Assembly: GCF_001729245.1 (NCBI RefSeq)
Contig: NZ_CP015217.1
Span: 1,924,001-1,988,000 of the forward strand
Direction: 5' to 3'
DNA length: 64,000 nucleotides
DNA from: Leptospira tipperaryensis
Lineage (GTDB): Bacteria; Spirochaetota; Leptospiria; Leptospirales; Leptospiraceae
A program made the position numbers and the translations under genes. The notes beneath the pieces are model-generated. The model saw only the letters and a list, made by a program, of their open reading frames with translations, had not been told where the DNA came from and did not search any database. Positions 1 to 12,008 of the stretch are shown piece by piece; the first letter of the stretch is position 1; every line of letters starts with the position of its first letter.

Positions 1-74
1 AAATAAAAAAAGAAAGGGTAAAGAATTAAATAACATCAGACTTCCGAAAAATAAATTCTAAATTTCTAATATTC

Positions 75-1064
75 TCAATAAGACCAGAGATAAAGAAAAC
101 GAACCTGTTTTCCCGTTCCGAAGATTTTGGAAATCGGAGAATCCACTCTGAGTTCGGGTGATTGTACCTGATAGAAGTTTGCTTTCTTTTCGGCGCTCTG
201 AGAATAATAGATGATTCGAGGACTTGTGTTTCCCGGAGTTTTGCGGTAGTTAGGAAGGGACATCGTTTCTTGGAGCGCGTTGTCAAAGTAACCGACCTTA
301 TCGATCAGACCGTGTTGTAACGCTTGAGAAGCAGTGAAAATTCTTCCGTCGGCAATCTTACGAAGTTCGGTAGGATTTTTTCCGGGACGACCTGCCTTTA
401 CAACTTCAAAGAATTTTTCATAAAGATCGTCCACGATGGACTGAAGAAGTTTTCTTTGCTCGGGAGTAAGATCTTCCAGAGGAGAACCGATTGTTTTGTT
501 TCCACCGGAACGAATCGATTGATCCTTGATACCGAGTTTATCCAGACCTTCTTTGAAATTGATTCCGGAAAGAATCACTCCGATAGAACCCGTGACCGTG
601 GTCGGATGTGCTATGATAAGATCGGACGCCATTGCGATATAGTAGGCGCCGCTCGCAGCCGTATCCATAAAAAGCGAAACCACTGGAATCTTCTTTTTGG
701 TTTTAAACTGAAGAACTTCTCTATAAAGGATGTCGCTGGAAGTAACCGAACCGCCTGGAGAATTGATTTTTAGAATGACCGCTTTGATTTCGGGATCCAA
801 TTCAGCGAGTTCGAGTTGTTTTTTGACTCCGGCAAGAATGGAATCTTCTTGTCCGCCGAAAAAGGTTCTTTCTCCTTCGTCGCTGATCACTCCGTCGATT
901 GGGATGATAAGAATCTTGTCTTCGTTTCTCCCGGTGAGGAGTTTTTCTCTGAGTTCGGCCGATTTGCCGGAGCCTCCGAGATTTGCGTTCACGGGGATAT
1001 AACAATTCGTTATAAAAAGAGCCAGAATGAAGGAATAGGTCCAAGTCAGAATCGGTGCTTTCAA
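75..1064 (-). CDS. sppA: Signal peptide peptidase SppA (S49), probable lipoprotein
   Basis: Family S49 serine peptidases cut leftover signal peptides in or at the membrane. The 329-residue protein has the short single-domain (Bacillus-like) form. The likely nucleophile is S138 in TAASGAYY and the likely general base is K190 in SGGNK; this 52-residue spacing matches the Ser/Lys dyad of the short SppA type. An INSPGGSV segment precedes them. The N-terminus is a hydrophobic stretch ending in FITNC, a loose spirochaetal lipobox with C21, so it is probably lipid-anchored. The start is TTG, chosen because AGGAG lies 7 nt upstream. It is divergent from the epimerase-like gene. Nothing recognisable lies downstream in the first 74 bases. 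Confidence 0.9.
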   Translation of the reverse strand: MKAPILTWTYSFILALFITNCYIPVNANLGGSGKSAELREKLLTGRNEDKILIIPIDGVISDEGERTFFGGQEDSILAGVKKQLELAELDPEIKAVILKINSPGGSVTSSDILYREVLQFKTKKKIPVVSLFMDTAASGAYYIAMASDLIIAHPTTVTGSIGVILSGINFKEGLDKLGIKDQSIRSGGNKTIGSPLEDLTPEQRKLLQSIVDDLYEKFFEVVKAGRPGKNPTELRKIADGRIFTASQALQHGLIDKVGYFDNALQETMSLPNYRKTPGNTSPRIIYYSQSAEKKANFYQVQSPELRVDSPISKIFGTGKQVRFLYLWSY

Positions 1065-1155
1065 AGAAATTCTCCTATGGAATCGTCAGTATCCGCCGAC
1101 AAAGCAGGCTTTCAATTCCTTTCCTAAGACCCAAGTTTTAAAAAAGAATTCAAAT

Positions 1156-2103
1156 TTGATTGGAAATAATTTCCGTTTTCCCACAGTCTTGTTCGCCGTG
1201 CCCGAAATATTTAGCCAGCATTCACGATTGAAACTAAACGAGCCGGGGAATCAGATTCTTTCTTGGACTTGGAAACATCCGGTGACCGAAAAGAATCTCG
1301 AGATCATCGCAGGATACGATGCATCGGACCGTTTTTTTAGCAGCGGTTCTTATCTGATGTTTCCTTGGGTCAATCGCCACACCGCCCATACCATTCAACT
1401 TGGTGAAGAATTTATTTCCTTAACGGAGTTGGGAACCAAGGATTCGAAAGGTTATCCTTCTCACGGACTTGCCTATTCTTGGAGAAGAAGAATTCTAGAT
1501 CATACGGATCATTCGCTTTTATTGGAACTGATTCCCGACGAGTCAATCGCACTCACTCCCTTAAGTAAAATACGAGTCAGGGAAGAATATTCTCTGCATA
1601 CGATTTCCGACGAAGAGGTTCTGACTCTGAGAACTTTTTTTCAGAATGAGAATACGGCTCCTTTTCGTTTTTGTTATGGCTATCACCCTTATTTTCGAAT
1701 GAATTCCAAACAACCGCCGACACAACTACGGTCTAACATAAAGAAACAGATTCCTTTACAAGAGGATTTGATTCCGGTCTATCCAATTTATGGAATAGAG
1801 ACGGATGTATTTGAGTTGGAACAAATACCGATTCTCGATTCCTTATTTTTCGGAGGGGAGCCGAATGTACTTTTGCAAGTACAGAGCGAGTCGTATCAAG
1901 TTTCGATTCATTCTTATGCGAACGCTTCGAACGAGATACCTCTTTCTTACGTGCAAATTTATACGGACTTCCCAGGGAATCGAATCGCAATCGAACCTAT
2001 GAGCGCTCCGGGGAACGCGGTTTTGCACGGTTTTTCTTTGACGACCTTATTGCCGGAAGAAGAAAAGAGCGGTTGTTTTCAAATTCTGCTCTCAACGATG
2101 TGA
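1156..2103 (+). CDS. Aldose 1-epimerase-like protein (galactose mutarotase fold)
   Basis: A 315-residue protein of the aldose 1-epimerase superfamily, which interconverts sugar anomers or phosphorylated relatives. The family pattern is visible: LMFPWVNR near the N-terminus, SHGLAY about residue 100, GYHPYF about residue 177, and a C-terminal block with YTDFPGNRIAIEPMSAPGNA. The last resembles the substrate-carboxylate region of this fold. The start is uncertain: TTG at 1156 has no strong SD, and an in-frame GTG at 1198 would remove 14 residues. Exact substrate cannot be read from sequence; YihR/YeaD-type hexose-6-phosphate epimerases are alternatives. It is divergent from sppA. Confidence 0.75.
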   Translation: MIGNNFRFPTVLFAVPEIFSQHSRLKLNEPGNQILSWTWKHPVTEKNLEIIAGYDASDRFFSSGSYLMFPWVNRHTAHTIQLGEEFISLTELGTKDSKGYPSHGLAYSWRRRILDHTDHSLLLELIPDESIALTPLSKIRVREEYSLHTISDEEVLTLRTFFQNENTAPFRFCYGYHPYFRMNSKQPPTQLRSNIKKQIPLQEDLIPVYPIYGIETDVFELEQIPILDSLFFGGEPNVLLQVQSESYQVSIHSYANASNEIPLSYVQIYTDFPGNRIAIEPMSAPGNAVLHGFSLTTLLPEEEKSGCFQILLSTM

Positions 2104-2158
2104 AACTTTGGAACGGATCTTTCGGCAACGAAGGAAAAAACCTTATGTTCGCATTCTT

Positions 2159-2204
<46 letters not shown>

Positions 2205-2211
2205 GACACAA

Positions 2212-3921
<1,710 letters not shown>

Positions 3922-3987
3922 TTCTTTTCGACAAAATCGATTGGCAGAATTGTTGATTAAAGTTAGAAACACAAAAAGAGGAACAGC

Positions 3988-5205
<1,218 letters not shown>

Positions 5206-5208
5206 ACG

Positions 5209-6147
5209 ATGAGACGGATCGTACTGATCCTCGCTTTTTTTACCGCGACTCCGTATTTGTGGGGAGGAGACTGGTTGGTTCTCAAGCCGAACGCTCCTCT
5301 CTACTTATTCCCGGATAAACAATCTGAAATTCTAAGAAGACTAGGATTCGGAGAAATCGTCCAGAGCAAAAACGAAAAGGAGAAACAAAGCGAGAAGAAT
5401 TTTCGTTTTGTTTCCGACGGCGCCGGTCTCAGCGGATGGACTCCCACACATTCTCTATTTAACATGCAAGAAAAGGGCGGGTTTAGAATCGTCCTTCGAT
5501 CCATAGACAGGATGTTGTATTCTCCCAATACGGGAATCACAGAACTCGAATCCGTATATCAATATCTAAGTTCTCTGGAAGACAACGGAATCTATCACGG
5601 AGACGAATATCTCTATCTAAAAATCAGACGAGCCGTCGTTCTCGGAAAAATATTAGAAATTCTGCAAGAAGGCGAAAACAAACGAAAGGAATCCAAACTC
5701 GCGGATTATCTTTCTAAAAATCCAGGTGAAATCATTCCCGGTGAAAGAGGAAAATCTTCTCGGATCAATCCCGAAGTTTTCTGGAAGGTCGGAGAAGAAT
5801 TTAAGGACAAAGGCCCCGGAGATTTCGCCGCCTTCTTAGGTGTAAAATATACCGAAGAGACGATTTGTAAAAAAGATATATTCTGTTTTCTAAACGACGA
5901 AAAAAAAAGAAAGATCCGTTATCTCCAGCTCCAACCAAACGGTAATTATGCGACCGTCTTTGCCGCCCAGATTTCGAAACGTTTGGAGACTCTTACAAAG
6001 GATCCGGAAACCGTAGACTGCGGAAAGGATCCCGCAAAAAAAGAAATCTTGGAATCGTTTCGAAAGGATCTTCAAACCTTGCCGTATCGATACGGAAAAA
6101 AATATCACCAATTTTTAAAAGTGATTCAGAAAGAATGTCTGCAGTAG
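5209..6147 (+). CDS. Exported SH3-like domain protein, unknown function
   Basis: A 312-residue protein with an N-terminal signal peptide (about residues 1-19, ending near LWGGD). A bacterial SH3-like segment spans about residues 20-90 (WLVLKPNAPLYLFPD, then GLSGWTPTHSLF). Such domains usually bind cell-wall peptides or other envelope ligands. The remainder is helical and lysine/glutamate rich with no motif I recognise. Several cysteines lie in the last third (ICKKDIFCF, VDCGKD, KECLQ), which could form disulfides after export. It overlaps the following hydrolase gene by 13 bases. The function is not known. Confidence 0.7.
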   Translation: MRRIVLILAFFTATPYLWGGDWLVLKPNAPLYLFPDKQSEILRRLGFGEIVQSKNEKEKQSEKNFRFVSDGAGLSGWTPTHSLFNMQEKGGFRIVLRSIDRMLYSPNTGITELESVYQYLSSLEDNGIYHGDEYLYLKIRRAVVLGKILEILQEGENKRKESKLADYLSKNPGEIIPGERGKSSRINPEVFWKVGEEFKDKGPGDFAAFLGVKYTEETICKKDIFCFLNDEKKRKIRYLQLQPNGNYATVFAAQISKRLETLTKDPETVDCGKDPAKKEILESFRKDLQTLPYRYGKKYHQFLKVIQKECLQ

Positions 6148-6965
6148 ATCTATATTCCCGCAAAATCCCATTTCAAAACGAAAAATTTTCTAAACCGATC
6201 TGCGGACCTATCGTAGTTCTTCACGGACTTTTTGGTTCTTCCAAAAACTGGCCGACGGTCGGGGATTTCCTAAGTAAATATTCAGACGTCTATTTGATGG
6301 ATCTTCGCAATCACGGAGATTCTCCCCACGCTGTCGAACATTCTCTCGCGTCCATGGTCGAGGACGTCGAGGTTTGGGTTTCTAAGAATTCCATTGTCGA
6401 TCCGGTCTTTCTCGGTCATTCGATGGGTGGTCTTGTTACGATGGGATTTGCGCTCAAAAATCCGGAAATTCCTTCCGCTCTTTTGATTCAGGACATCGTT
6501 CCCAAAGACTATCCTCTTCGATACGATCTGGAATTTGAATGTCTACGAACCGACGTATCGAAGTTCAAAACGAGACAGGAAATCGATGAAGCCCTTTCTA
6601 AAATTCTTCCAAACGCGTTTATCCGAAACTTTTTAGAAATGAATCTGGAAAGAATGGAATCCGGCGGTTATCGATGGAAGTTAAACGTGTCAGCGATCGA
6701 AGGATCTCCCCGTTTACTTCAGGATTTTTTTCAAAAGTATTCCGAGATACCTTTTCTCAAAAAAACGAACTTTCTGATCGGAGGAGCCTCCGAATACTTT
6801 TTAACGGAAGATATTCCCGTTGCAAAAAGATTCTTTCCGAATTCTACATTCTATAGAATCCCGGAAGGGGATCATTATATCCATTTCACAAAGGCCGCCG
6901 AATACAAAAGAATCTTAGAATCTATTTTGGAACAGAAAGACGATTCTGAATTTTTAGTAAAATAA
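6135..6965 (+). CDS. Alpha/beta-hydrolase fold esterase (YbfF-like)
   Basis: A 276-residue alpha/beta hydrolase. It shows an oxyanion-hole segment VVLHGLFGSSKNW, a DLRNHGDSPH strand, the nucleophile elbow GHSMGG with S96, and a C-terminal EGDHYIHF histidine, so the triad appears complete. It resembles short-chain acyl-ester or acyl-CoA hydrolases such as YbfF. The substrate is unknown. Its start lies inside the SH3 gene, which implies translational coupling. Its 3' end overlaps the convergent symporter gene by 44 bases. Some hydrolases of this fold act as BioH, but nothing in the sequence supports that here. Confidence 0.8.
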   Translation: MSAVDLYSRKIPFQNEKFSKPICGPIVVLHGLFGSSKNWPTVGDFLSKYSDVYLMDLRNHGDSPHAVEHSLASMVEDVEVWVSKNSIVDPVFLGHSMGGLVTMGFALKNPEIPSALLIQDIVPKDYPLRYDLEFECLRTDVSKFKTRQEIDEALSKILPNAFIRNFLEMNLERMESGGYRWKLNVSAIEGSPRLLQDFFQKYSEIPFLKKTNFLIGGASEYFLTEDIPVAKRFFPNSTFYRIPEGDHYIHFTKAAEYKRILESILEQKDDSEFLVK

Positions 6966-8397
6966 ATCCGAACAAAAGGCAGGTTCCGATTCCGAATGGA
7001 ACCAAATACGTAAACCCGAATCCGGTCCATTTCCTAAAGACCAAAGTTAGAATCGGAGTCAACACAATCGAAAGAGACGCGTATCTATCTTTTAATTCTT
7101 GCATATAAGAAAATGCTGAAATTCTTCCGGTTAAAAAGATCGCGATGATCGGACCGACCGTATAAGAAGCGATCGAAAGCCCCAATTCCACCAAACCCGT
7201 TTTTCCAGTCGTAAGAAAAAGTGGAAGGAGAGAACTCAGGAGTAATACCAATCCCCAGAAAAGACTAAGAGTGGCGGAACCGAATTTTGAAATTCCCAGA
7301 TCCACTTTTGTCGTGAGGGAAAGAGAATTGATGGAACTCGAAAGGGTGGACATCGCGGAAGCAAGAATCGCAGCGAGTAAAAAACCGGTGATCGGAGAAG
7401 GGACTTCTTCCAAGATAAATTTGGAAAAAACTTTATCCTTGGGAAGATTCTCTCCCGCGTAGTAAAAAAATAACAAGATCCCGATGCTCAAAAACAAAAC
7501 GAATTGAAAGAATACAAAAATTCCGGAGGAAATCATCGCCTTCTTTGCATCCGATTCGGATCGACAAGCCAAAACTCTCTGTACGAACATCTGGTCTACG
7601 CCGTGAGTTCCCAGGGTAAGAAGAATTCCACCTAGAATCGCCGTTGGAAAAAAATACGCCGAAGAAAAATCATTCCATTCTAAAATTTTGAGTTTTCCCG
7701 CGACGGAAGCCGATTCAAACACATTCAAAAAATGGAATCCTTTTTCAGAAAGAAGATATCCAAGATAGAAAAAAGTAAAAATTCCTCCGCCGACATAGAT
7801 CACAAATTGAATCGAATCGACCCAGACTACGGAACGAAATCCGCCCTGGACCGTGTAAAGAATCGTGATTCCTGAAATCAAAAGCAGACTGAGAATTTCG
7901 ATCTGAAGAGTTCCTACTTCGACAGAAACGTATTGTTTGAGAAACACTTCCAGTAAGATTGCGACCGGAATCGCGGACGCATACATTCTCACTCCGTCTC
8001 CTAAGATTCTCGTGAGTTTGAATAGGTAGGTCACCGTCTTTTGGGAAACTTTTCCGTATTTGATACCGACCCATTCGTAAACCGAAATAAAACCGGATTG
8101 ATAATACATCGGAATAAAAAGTTGTGCGACAAGGATTCTTCCGAAAACAAAACCCAAACCCAAACCGAGAAACGTTAGATTTCCGGAATAACTGAGTCCC
8201 GGAATGTTGAGAAACGTAAGAGTGGAAGTTTCCGTCGCGACGATCGAAAAACTGAGTGGAATCCAGGAGAGTTCTCTTCCCGCGAGAAAGTAGGAGGAAG
8301 AATCTTTGTCCTTCTTTCTGGATGTAAACCAACCGGAAAATAAAACGAGAATGACGTATAATAGAAGTACGAGTAAGTCCGCGATTCCAAAGTGCAT
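6922..8397 (-). CDS. Sodium:solute symporter (SSS family)
   Basis: A 491-residue, highly hydrophobic protein with about 13 predicted membrane segments, matching the solute:sodium symporter family (PutP/SglT-like). It starts with FGIADLLVLLLYVILVLF and continues with SSSYFLAGRELSWIPLSFSIVATETSTLTF; the polar residues in this second block are typical of the first core helix that lines the sodium and substrate sites. A conserved STLSSSINSLSL segment lies in the second half, matching the later sodium-site helix. The solute is not predictable; sugars, amino acids, myo-inositol and sialic acid are all used in this family. It is transcribed away from thrB. Confidence 0.88.
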   Translation of the reverse strand: MHFGIADLLVLLLYVILVLFSGWFTSRKKDKDSSSYFLAGRELSWIPLSFSIVATETSTLTFLNIPGLSYSGNLTFLGLGLGFVFGRILVAQLFIPMYYQSGFISVYEWVGIKYGKVSQKTVTYLFKLTRILGDGVRMYASAIPVAILLEVFLKQYVSVEVGTLQIEILSLLLISGITILYTVQGGFRSVVWVDSIQFVIYVGGGIFTFFYLGYLLSEKGFHFLNVFESASVAGKLKILEWNDFSSAYFFPTAILGGILLTLGTHGVDQMFVQRVLACRSESDAKKAMISSGIFVFFQFVLFLSIGILLFFYYAGENLPKDKVFSKFILEEVPSPITGFLLAAILASAMSTLSSSINSLSLTTKVDLGISKFGSATLSLFWGLVLLLSSLLPLFLTTGKTGLVELGLSIASYTVGPIIAIFLTGRISAFSYMQELKDRYASLSIVLTPILTLVFRKWTGFGFTYLVPFGIGTCLLFGFILLKIQNRLSVPK

Positions 8398-8721
8398 AAT
8401 CAGGCAGAATTCACTCTTGTTTTATCGGGAAAACTCTTTTTCAGGAAGATTTCTTTTCGGCGCTTCCTTCTTCCGACAAAGTGATTCTACTAAAAAACAC
8501 TTGAAATCGGACTTCAAGTCCGTTCGAGATAGAATTCGCGGAAGACCTTTCGTTTCAAAAAATCGAATTTTTAAAATCCGAATTTCTAAATCGGAAAAGC
8601 AAATGACGATTTGATTTGGAGAGAAATCGTGGTCCTAATTTTTACGATTCGGTTCCTTCCTGGCGTCTTTTTTATATCGTCCAAAGCGGGTTCAAAATCG
8701 GAATCAGATGGTTTTGCAAAC
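8398..8721. promoter_or_regulatory. Divergent symporter/thrB intergenic region with nested palindromes
   Basis: This 324-base stretch without a gene separates the leftward symporter from the rightward thrB. At 8499-8519 there are perfect 7-base arms (ACTTGAA and TTCAAGT) around a 7-base spacer. Overlapping them at 8509-8521 is a second perfect palindrome, GGACTT-C-AAGTCC. Together they look like an operator for a dimeric regulator, though no regulator gene is adjacent. No small gene or RNA gene was recognised. An in-frame TTG at 8611 could extend thrB, but the extra residues do not match the family. Confidence 0.4.
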
Positions 8722-9687
8722 ATGACATCGATCCGACAGTATTCCATCACCGTTCCGGGAACTTCCGCAAATTTAGGTCCGGGCTTTGATCTTTTTGGTC
8801 TTGCGTTTCGGATTTACAATCAGTTTCAATTTCGTTTTTTTCCGGAGGGAGAATTCAAAACTTCCGTAAAGGGAATGGACGTTCTTCCCTTTGGTCCGGA
8901 CGAAGACCTCGTAATCTCCTCTTACCGTTCTTACTTTCAAAAATTTCTCTCGAATGAAAAATTGATTCCGTATTCTCTCGTTATGGATCTGCGTCTTCCT
9001 ATGAAAGGCGGCTTGGGTTCGAGCGCGAGCGCAGCGGTTGCGGGTGTTTGTGCCGCGAGATTTGCACACAAACATTTTTATCCTCAGATTCCTCTCCCGA
9101 GGGAAAATGAATTTTTGTTTCATCTCGCTCTGATCGAAGGTCATCCCGATAATACGATTCCCGCTTACTTAGGCGGATTTGTGTTTGCTTATTTCAACGG
9201 AGATCGATTGGAATACGTAAAAAAGAAATTTCCAAAGAGGGTTCGGTGTTTTCTTTTAGTTCCGGATTTGGAAACTTCCACTCATCAATCTCGTAAAACT
9301 CTTCCGGTCAGTTATTCTACCGAGGACGTGATTTTTAATATGAGTAGAGTTGCCACTTGGATGGAATTTCTGGATTCCGAAAATATGGAACTCCTCAAGC
9401 TGGCGTTGGAAGATCGGGTGCACACTCCGTATCGAATGCACGCCGAATTCGAACTCAATCCTCTTTTGGAAAAAATAAAAAAGAATCTGATCGGATATTC
9501 TCTTTCCGGAAGCGGGCCTTCGGTTCTTCTTTTTTGCGAACGTAAAAAAGCGGGAAGAGTGGAGCAGATTTTGAAGGAGAAGGTCGCCGAGTTTTGTGAA
9601 CAAACTCATTTTGGTTGTCAGATTCTTTCTTTGAAGGTGGAAGAGGACGGGATCGTAGAATCCGAAAAGAATATTAAAGTTTCTTAA
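8722..9687 (+). CDS. thrB: Homoserine kinase (GHMP family)
   Basis: Phosphorylates homoserine with ATP in threonine synthesis. The 321-residue GHMP kinase shows SITVPGTSANLGPGFDLFGLA at its N-terminus, the ATP-binding loop PMKGGLGSSASAA (residues 93-105), and the C-terminal SLSGSGPSVLLF motif. ATG at 8722 was chosen because homology to ThrB begins right there; an upstream TTG would add 37 hydrophobic residues foreign to the family. No clear SD precedes it. The gene stands alone, with no thrA or thrC nearby. It ends one base before the stop of the convergent gene. Confidence 0.87.
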   Translation: MTSIRQYSITVPGTSANLGPGFDLFGLAFRIYNQFQFRFFPEGEFKTSVKGMDVLPFGPDEDLVISSYRSYFQKFLSNEKLIPYSLVMDLRLPMKGGLGSSASAAVAGVCAARFAHKHFYPQIPLPRENEFLFHLALIEGHPDNTIPAYLGGFVFAYFNGDRLEYVKKKFPKRVRCFLLVPDLETSTHQSRKTLPVSYSTEDVIFNMSRVATWMEFLDSENMELLKLALEDRVHTPYRMHAEFELNPLLEKIKKNLIGYSLSGSGPSVLLFCERKKAGRVEQILKEKVAEFCEQTHFGCQILSLKVEEDGIVESEKNIKVS

Positions 9688-9688
9688 A

Positions 9689-10333
<645 letters not shown>

Positions 10334-10340
10334 AATCCCT

Positions 10341-10652
10341 CTATCGTCTTACATCGATTTTGTGAGCTGAAGAATCGTCGCTCATTCTAGAACGTACCAT
10401 CATCGAGAGTAGATTTTTCATCTGTTCAGGACTGATTACTTGGTTCATTCTTTCTTCAAAGGAAACCGGAGAAGGTTTCATAACGAGTTCTTCCGGTTTG
10501 ATTTTATTCTTTTCCGTCTTCGACTGCGGAACGAATTCTGAAACCGAGTCTTTTTCTTGGATGATTGTTTCTCTGTTTTCGTGACTTGCTTCTTTTACAG
10601 GCTGGGGCCAGGAAAACGAAAAAGTAGGAATCGTCAATCCAGTTACATTCAT
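10341..10652 (-). CDS. Small hydrophilic protein, unknown function
   Basis: A 103-residue, highly charged protein with no membrane segment and low sequence complexity in its middle. Only the start signal gives strong support: a perfect AGGAGG lies 9 nt before the ATG, which also argues against the overlapping alternative frame. The C-terminal half (SFEERMNQVISPEQMKNLLSMM) looks helical. It is the first gene of a leftward pair with the membrane protein at 9689-10333 and is divergent from the DsbA-like gene. The function is unknown. Confidence 0.55.
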   Translation of the reverse strand: MNVTGLTIPTFSFSWPQPVKEASHENRETIIQEKDSVSEFVPQSKTEKNKIKPEELVMKPSPVSFEERMNQVISPEQMKNLLSMMVRSRMSDDSSAHKIDVRR

Positions 10653-10796
10653 AAACCCGCACCTCCTTTTGGATCTCTGTCGTCTTCTTTGTGAGAAAGA
10701 CAGTCTCTATGTTCAATATCGGTAATAGGGGATTCACTTTAGGGTTTTTTCGAAAATTTTTACTCTCGTCTCTAAATTTGCTCAAAATGCCGATGC

Positions 10797-10935
10797 CTGA
10801 GACGATTCGGAGTGGATTTCAAGACTCGCGGAAGAGTCGCCGAATTTATCGTTTGCCAGCTTATCAGAGGTTTCTAAGCTGGCTAGTAGGGAAACCAAGT
10901 ATCGGTTCTACGGGGCCATCGGGGGAAATATTTCC
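10797..10935 (+). promoter_or_regulatory. Structured leader with tandem hairpins and possible pseudoknot
   Basis: Four pairings lie between the divergent genes. Hairpin 1 pairs ATTCGG (10805-10810) with CCGAAT (10840-10845) and internally GACTC with GAGTC. Hairpin 2 pairs GCCAGCTTA (10855-10863) with TAAGCTGGC (10875-10883), 9 perfect pairs. Its loop ends in GGTTTC (10869-10874), which can pair with GAAACC (10891-10896) as an H-type pseudoknot. A competing stem uses AACC and GTAG against GGTT and CTAC up to 10911. The SD region overlaps the palindrome GGAAATATTTCC (10924-10935), directly before the ATG. It matches no riboswitch class I know. Individual stems this short can occur by chance. 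Confidence 0.4.
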
Positions 10936-11982
10936 ATGCAAGACATAATTGCCAAACTAAAGGCTAAGGAATCAAGACCGCTTTTAATGATTACCGCACT
11001 CTTCTTACTCTATATCGCAGTCACTTCTCCACTCATCGTTTCTTATTTTTCTCCGGACGGCGTAGCCGAAATCAACGGAAAGAATTATACGATCAAGGAT
11101 GTGGAAAAAGAAAACGCGAGACTGGCCCGCAAATTTCATTCCGAAACCAACGATCGTTTGTATCGTGTCCTCTCCGAGTTCGCGAGTAAAAAGGTTGTGG
11201 CTTTAGCCGCAAAGGAGCGTAACGTTTCCGAAAAAGATTTGATGGAACCTGCAGTTCAGGAACCAACTCTCGCGGAAATGCGCGCGATCTATGATCAGTA
11301 TAAGAATTCTCCGGCGTTGCAAGGAAAACCTTTCGATGCTGTAAAAGCCGAAATTCAAAACCATTTGCTTTCTCAGAAAAAAGAGGAAGCGCGAAATTCT
11401 ATCTTTGCCGAACTTCGCAATCAATATAAGATTTCAGTAAAAGTAAAAGAACTCCCTCCGATGAGAGATGATTCCATCCTTGCCGGTAACAATCCTTCCT
11501 TAGGTTCGGAAAAAGCTAAGGTTACGATCATTGAATTCTCGGATTTCGAATGTCCTTATTGTAAGAGAAGTCAGGATGTAAACGCTCAATTGAGAGCAAA
11601 GTATAAGGACCAGATTCGTTGGGTTTTTAGAGACTATCCTCTTTCATTTCACCCCAATGCAATGTTTGCTCACATCGCTGCAAACTGTTCGGCTCCGCAG
11701 GGAAAGTATTGGGAATTCTTCAATGTTCTCTTTGAAAATTCGGGAAATCTTCCGAAAGATCGCGTTTTGGATCTCGCCCGATCTTCCGGGATGGATATGA
11801 AAGCGTTTAGCCAGTGTGTAAACGACACCGCTGTGAGAAAAGAAGTGGAAGCCGATATGGCGGAAGGTGAGAAGTATGGAGTCAGCGGAACTCCTGCATT
11901 CTTTATCAACGGAATTATGGTGGAAGGCGCTCAACCTTTGGAAGCGTTTACCAAAGTGATCGATCAAGAACTTAAAAATTAA
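10936..11982 (+). CDS. Membrane-anchored DsbA-like thioredoxin-fold protein
   Basis: A 348-residue exported oxidoreductase. One membrane anchor covers about residues 16-37. It is followed by a helical segment (about 40-170, [17 protein letters not shown] onward) that resembles the N-terminal chaperone part of SurA/PrsA proteins. A DsbA-type thioredoxin domain follows (about 185-348) with active site FECPYCK (C206, C209) and the cis-proline loop [12 protein letters not shown]. This is the layout of DsbA-family (DsbA/BdbD/ScoA-like) proteins that form or isomerise disulfides in the periplasm. It lies 26 bases before mdh and has a structured leader. No dsbB/VKOR partner is visible nearby. Confidence 0.85.
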   Translation: MQDIIAKLKAKESRPLLMITALFLLYIAVTSPLIVSYFSPDGVAEINGKNYTIKDVEKENARLARKFHSETNDRLYRVLSEFASKKVVALAAKERNVSEKDLMEPAVQEPTLAEMRAIYDQYKNSPALQGKPFDAVKAEIQNHLLSQKKEEARNSIFAELRNQYKISVKVKELPPMRDDSILAGNNPSLGSEKAKVTIIEFSDFECPYCKRSQDVNAQLRAKYKDQIRWVFRDYPLSFHPNAMFAHIAANCSAPQGKYWEFFNVLFENSGNLPKDRVLDLARSSGMDMKAFSQCVNDTAVRKEVEADMAEGEKYGVSGTPAFFINGIMVEGAQPLEAFTKVIDQELKN

Positions 11983-12008
11983 AATTAAAAATTAGGAGTC
12001 GGCCAAAT

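Noticed and set aside
6135..6965. BioH role for the alpha/beta hydrolase given the biotin cluster
   Set aside because: Only fold-level similarity; it is not in the bio operon and lacks BioH-specific features that I can identify.
8611..8721. TTG start extending homoserine kinase by 37 residues
   Set aside because: The extension is hydrophobic and outside the GHMP family; homology starts at ATG 8722.
10504..10785. 93-codon minus-strand frame overlapping the small hydrophilic gene
   Set aside because: The other frame has a perfect AGGAGG before its ATG; this one has none and a basic shadow composition.
10790..10920. TPP or SAM riboswitch, suggested by CTGAGA and CTTATC-AGAGG
   Set aside because: The remaining conserved boxes of both classes are missing or out of order.
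10691..10948. 85-codon plus-strand frame before the DsbA-like gene
   Set aside because: No SD, overlaps the structured leader and runs into the gene in another frame.
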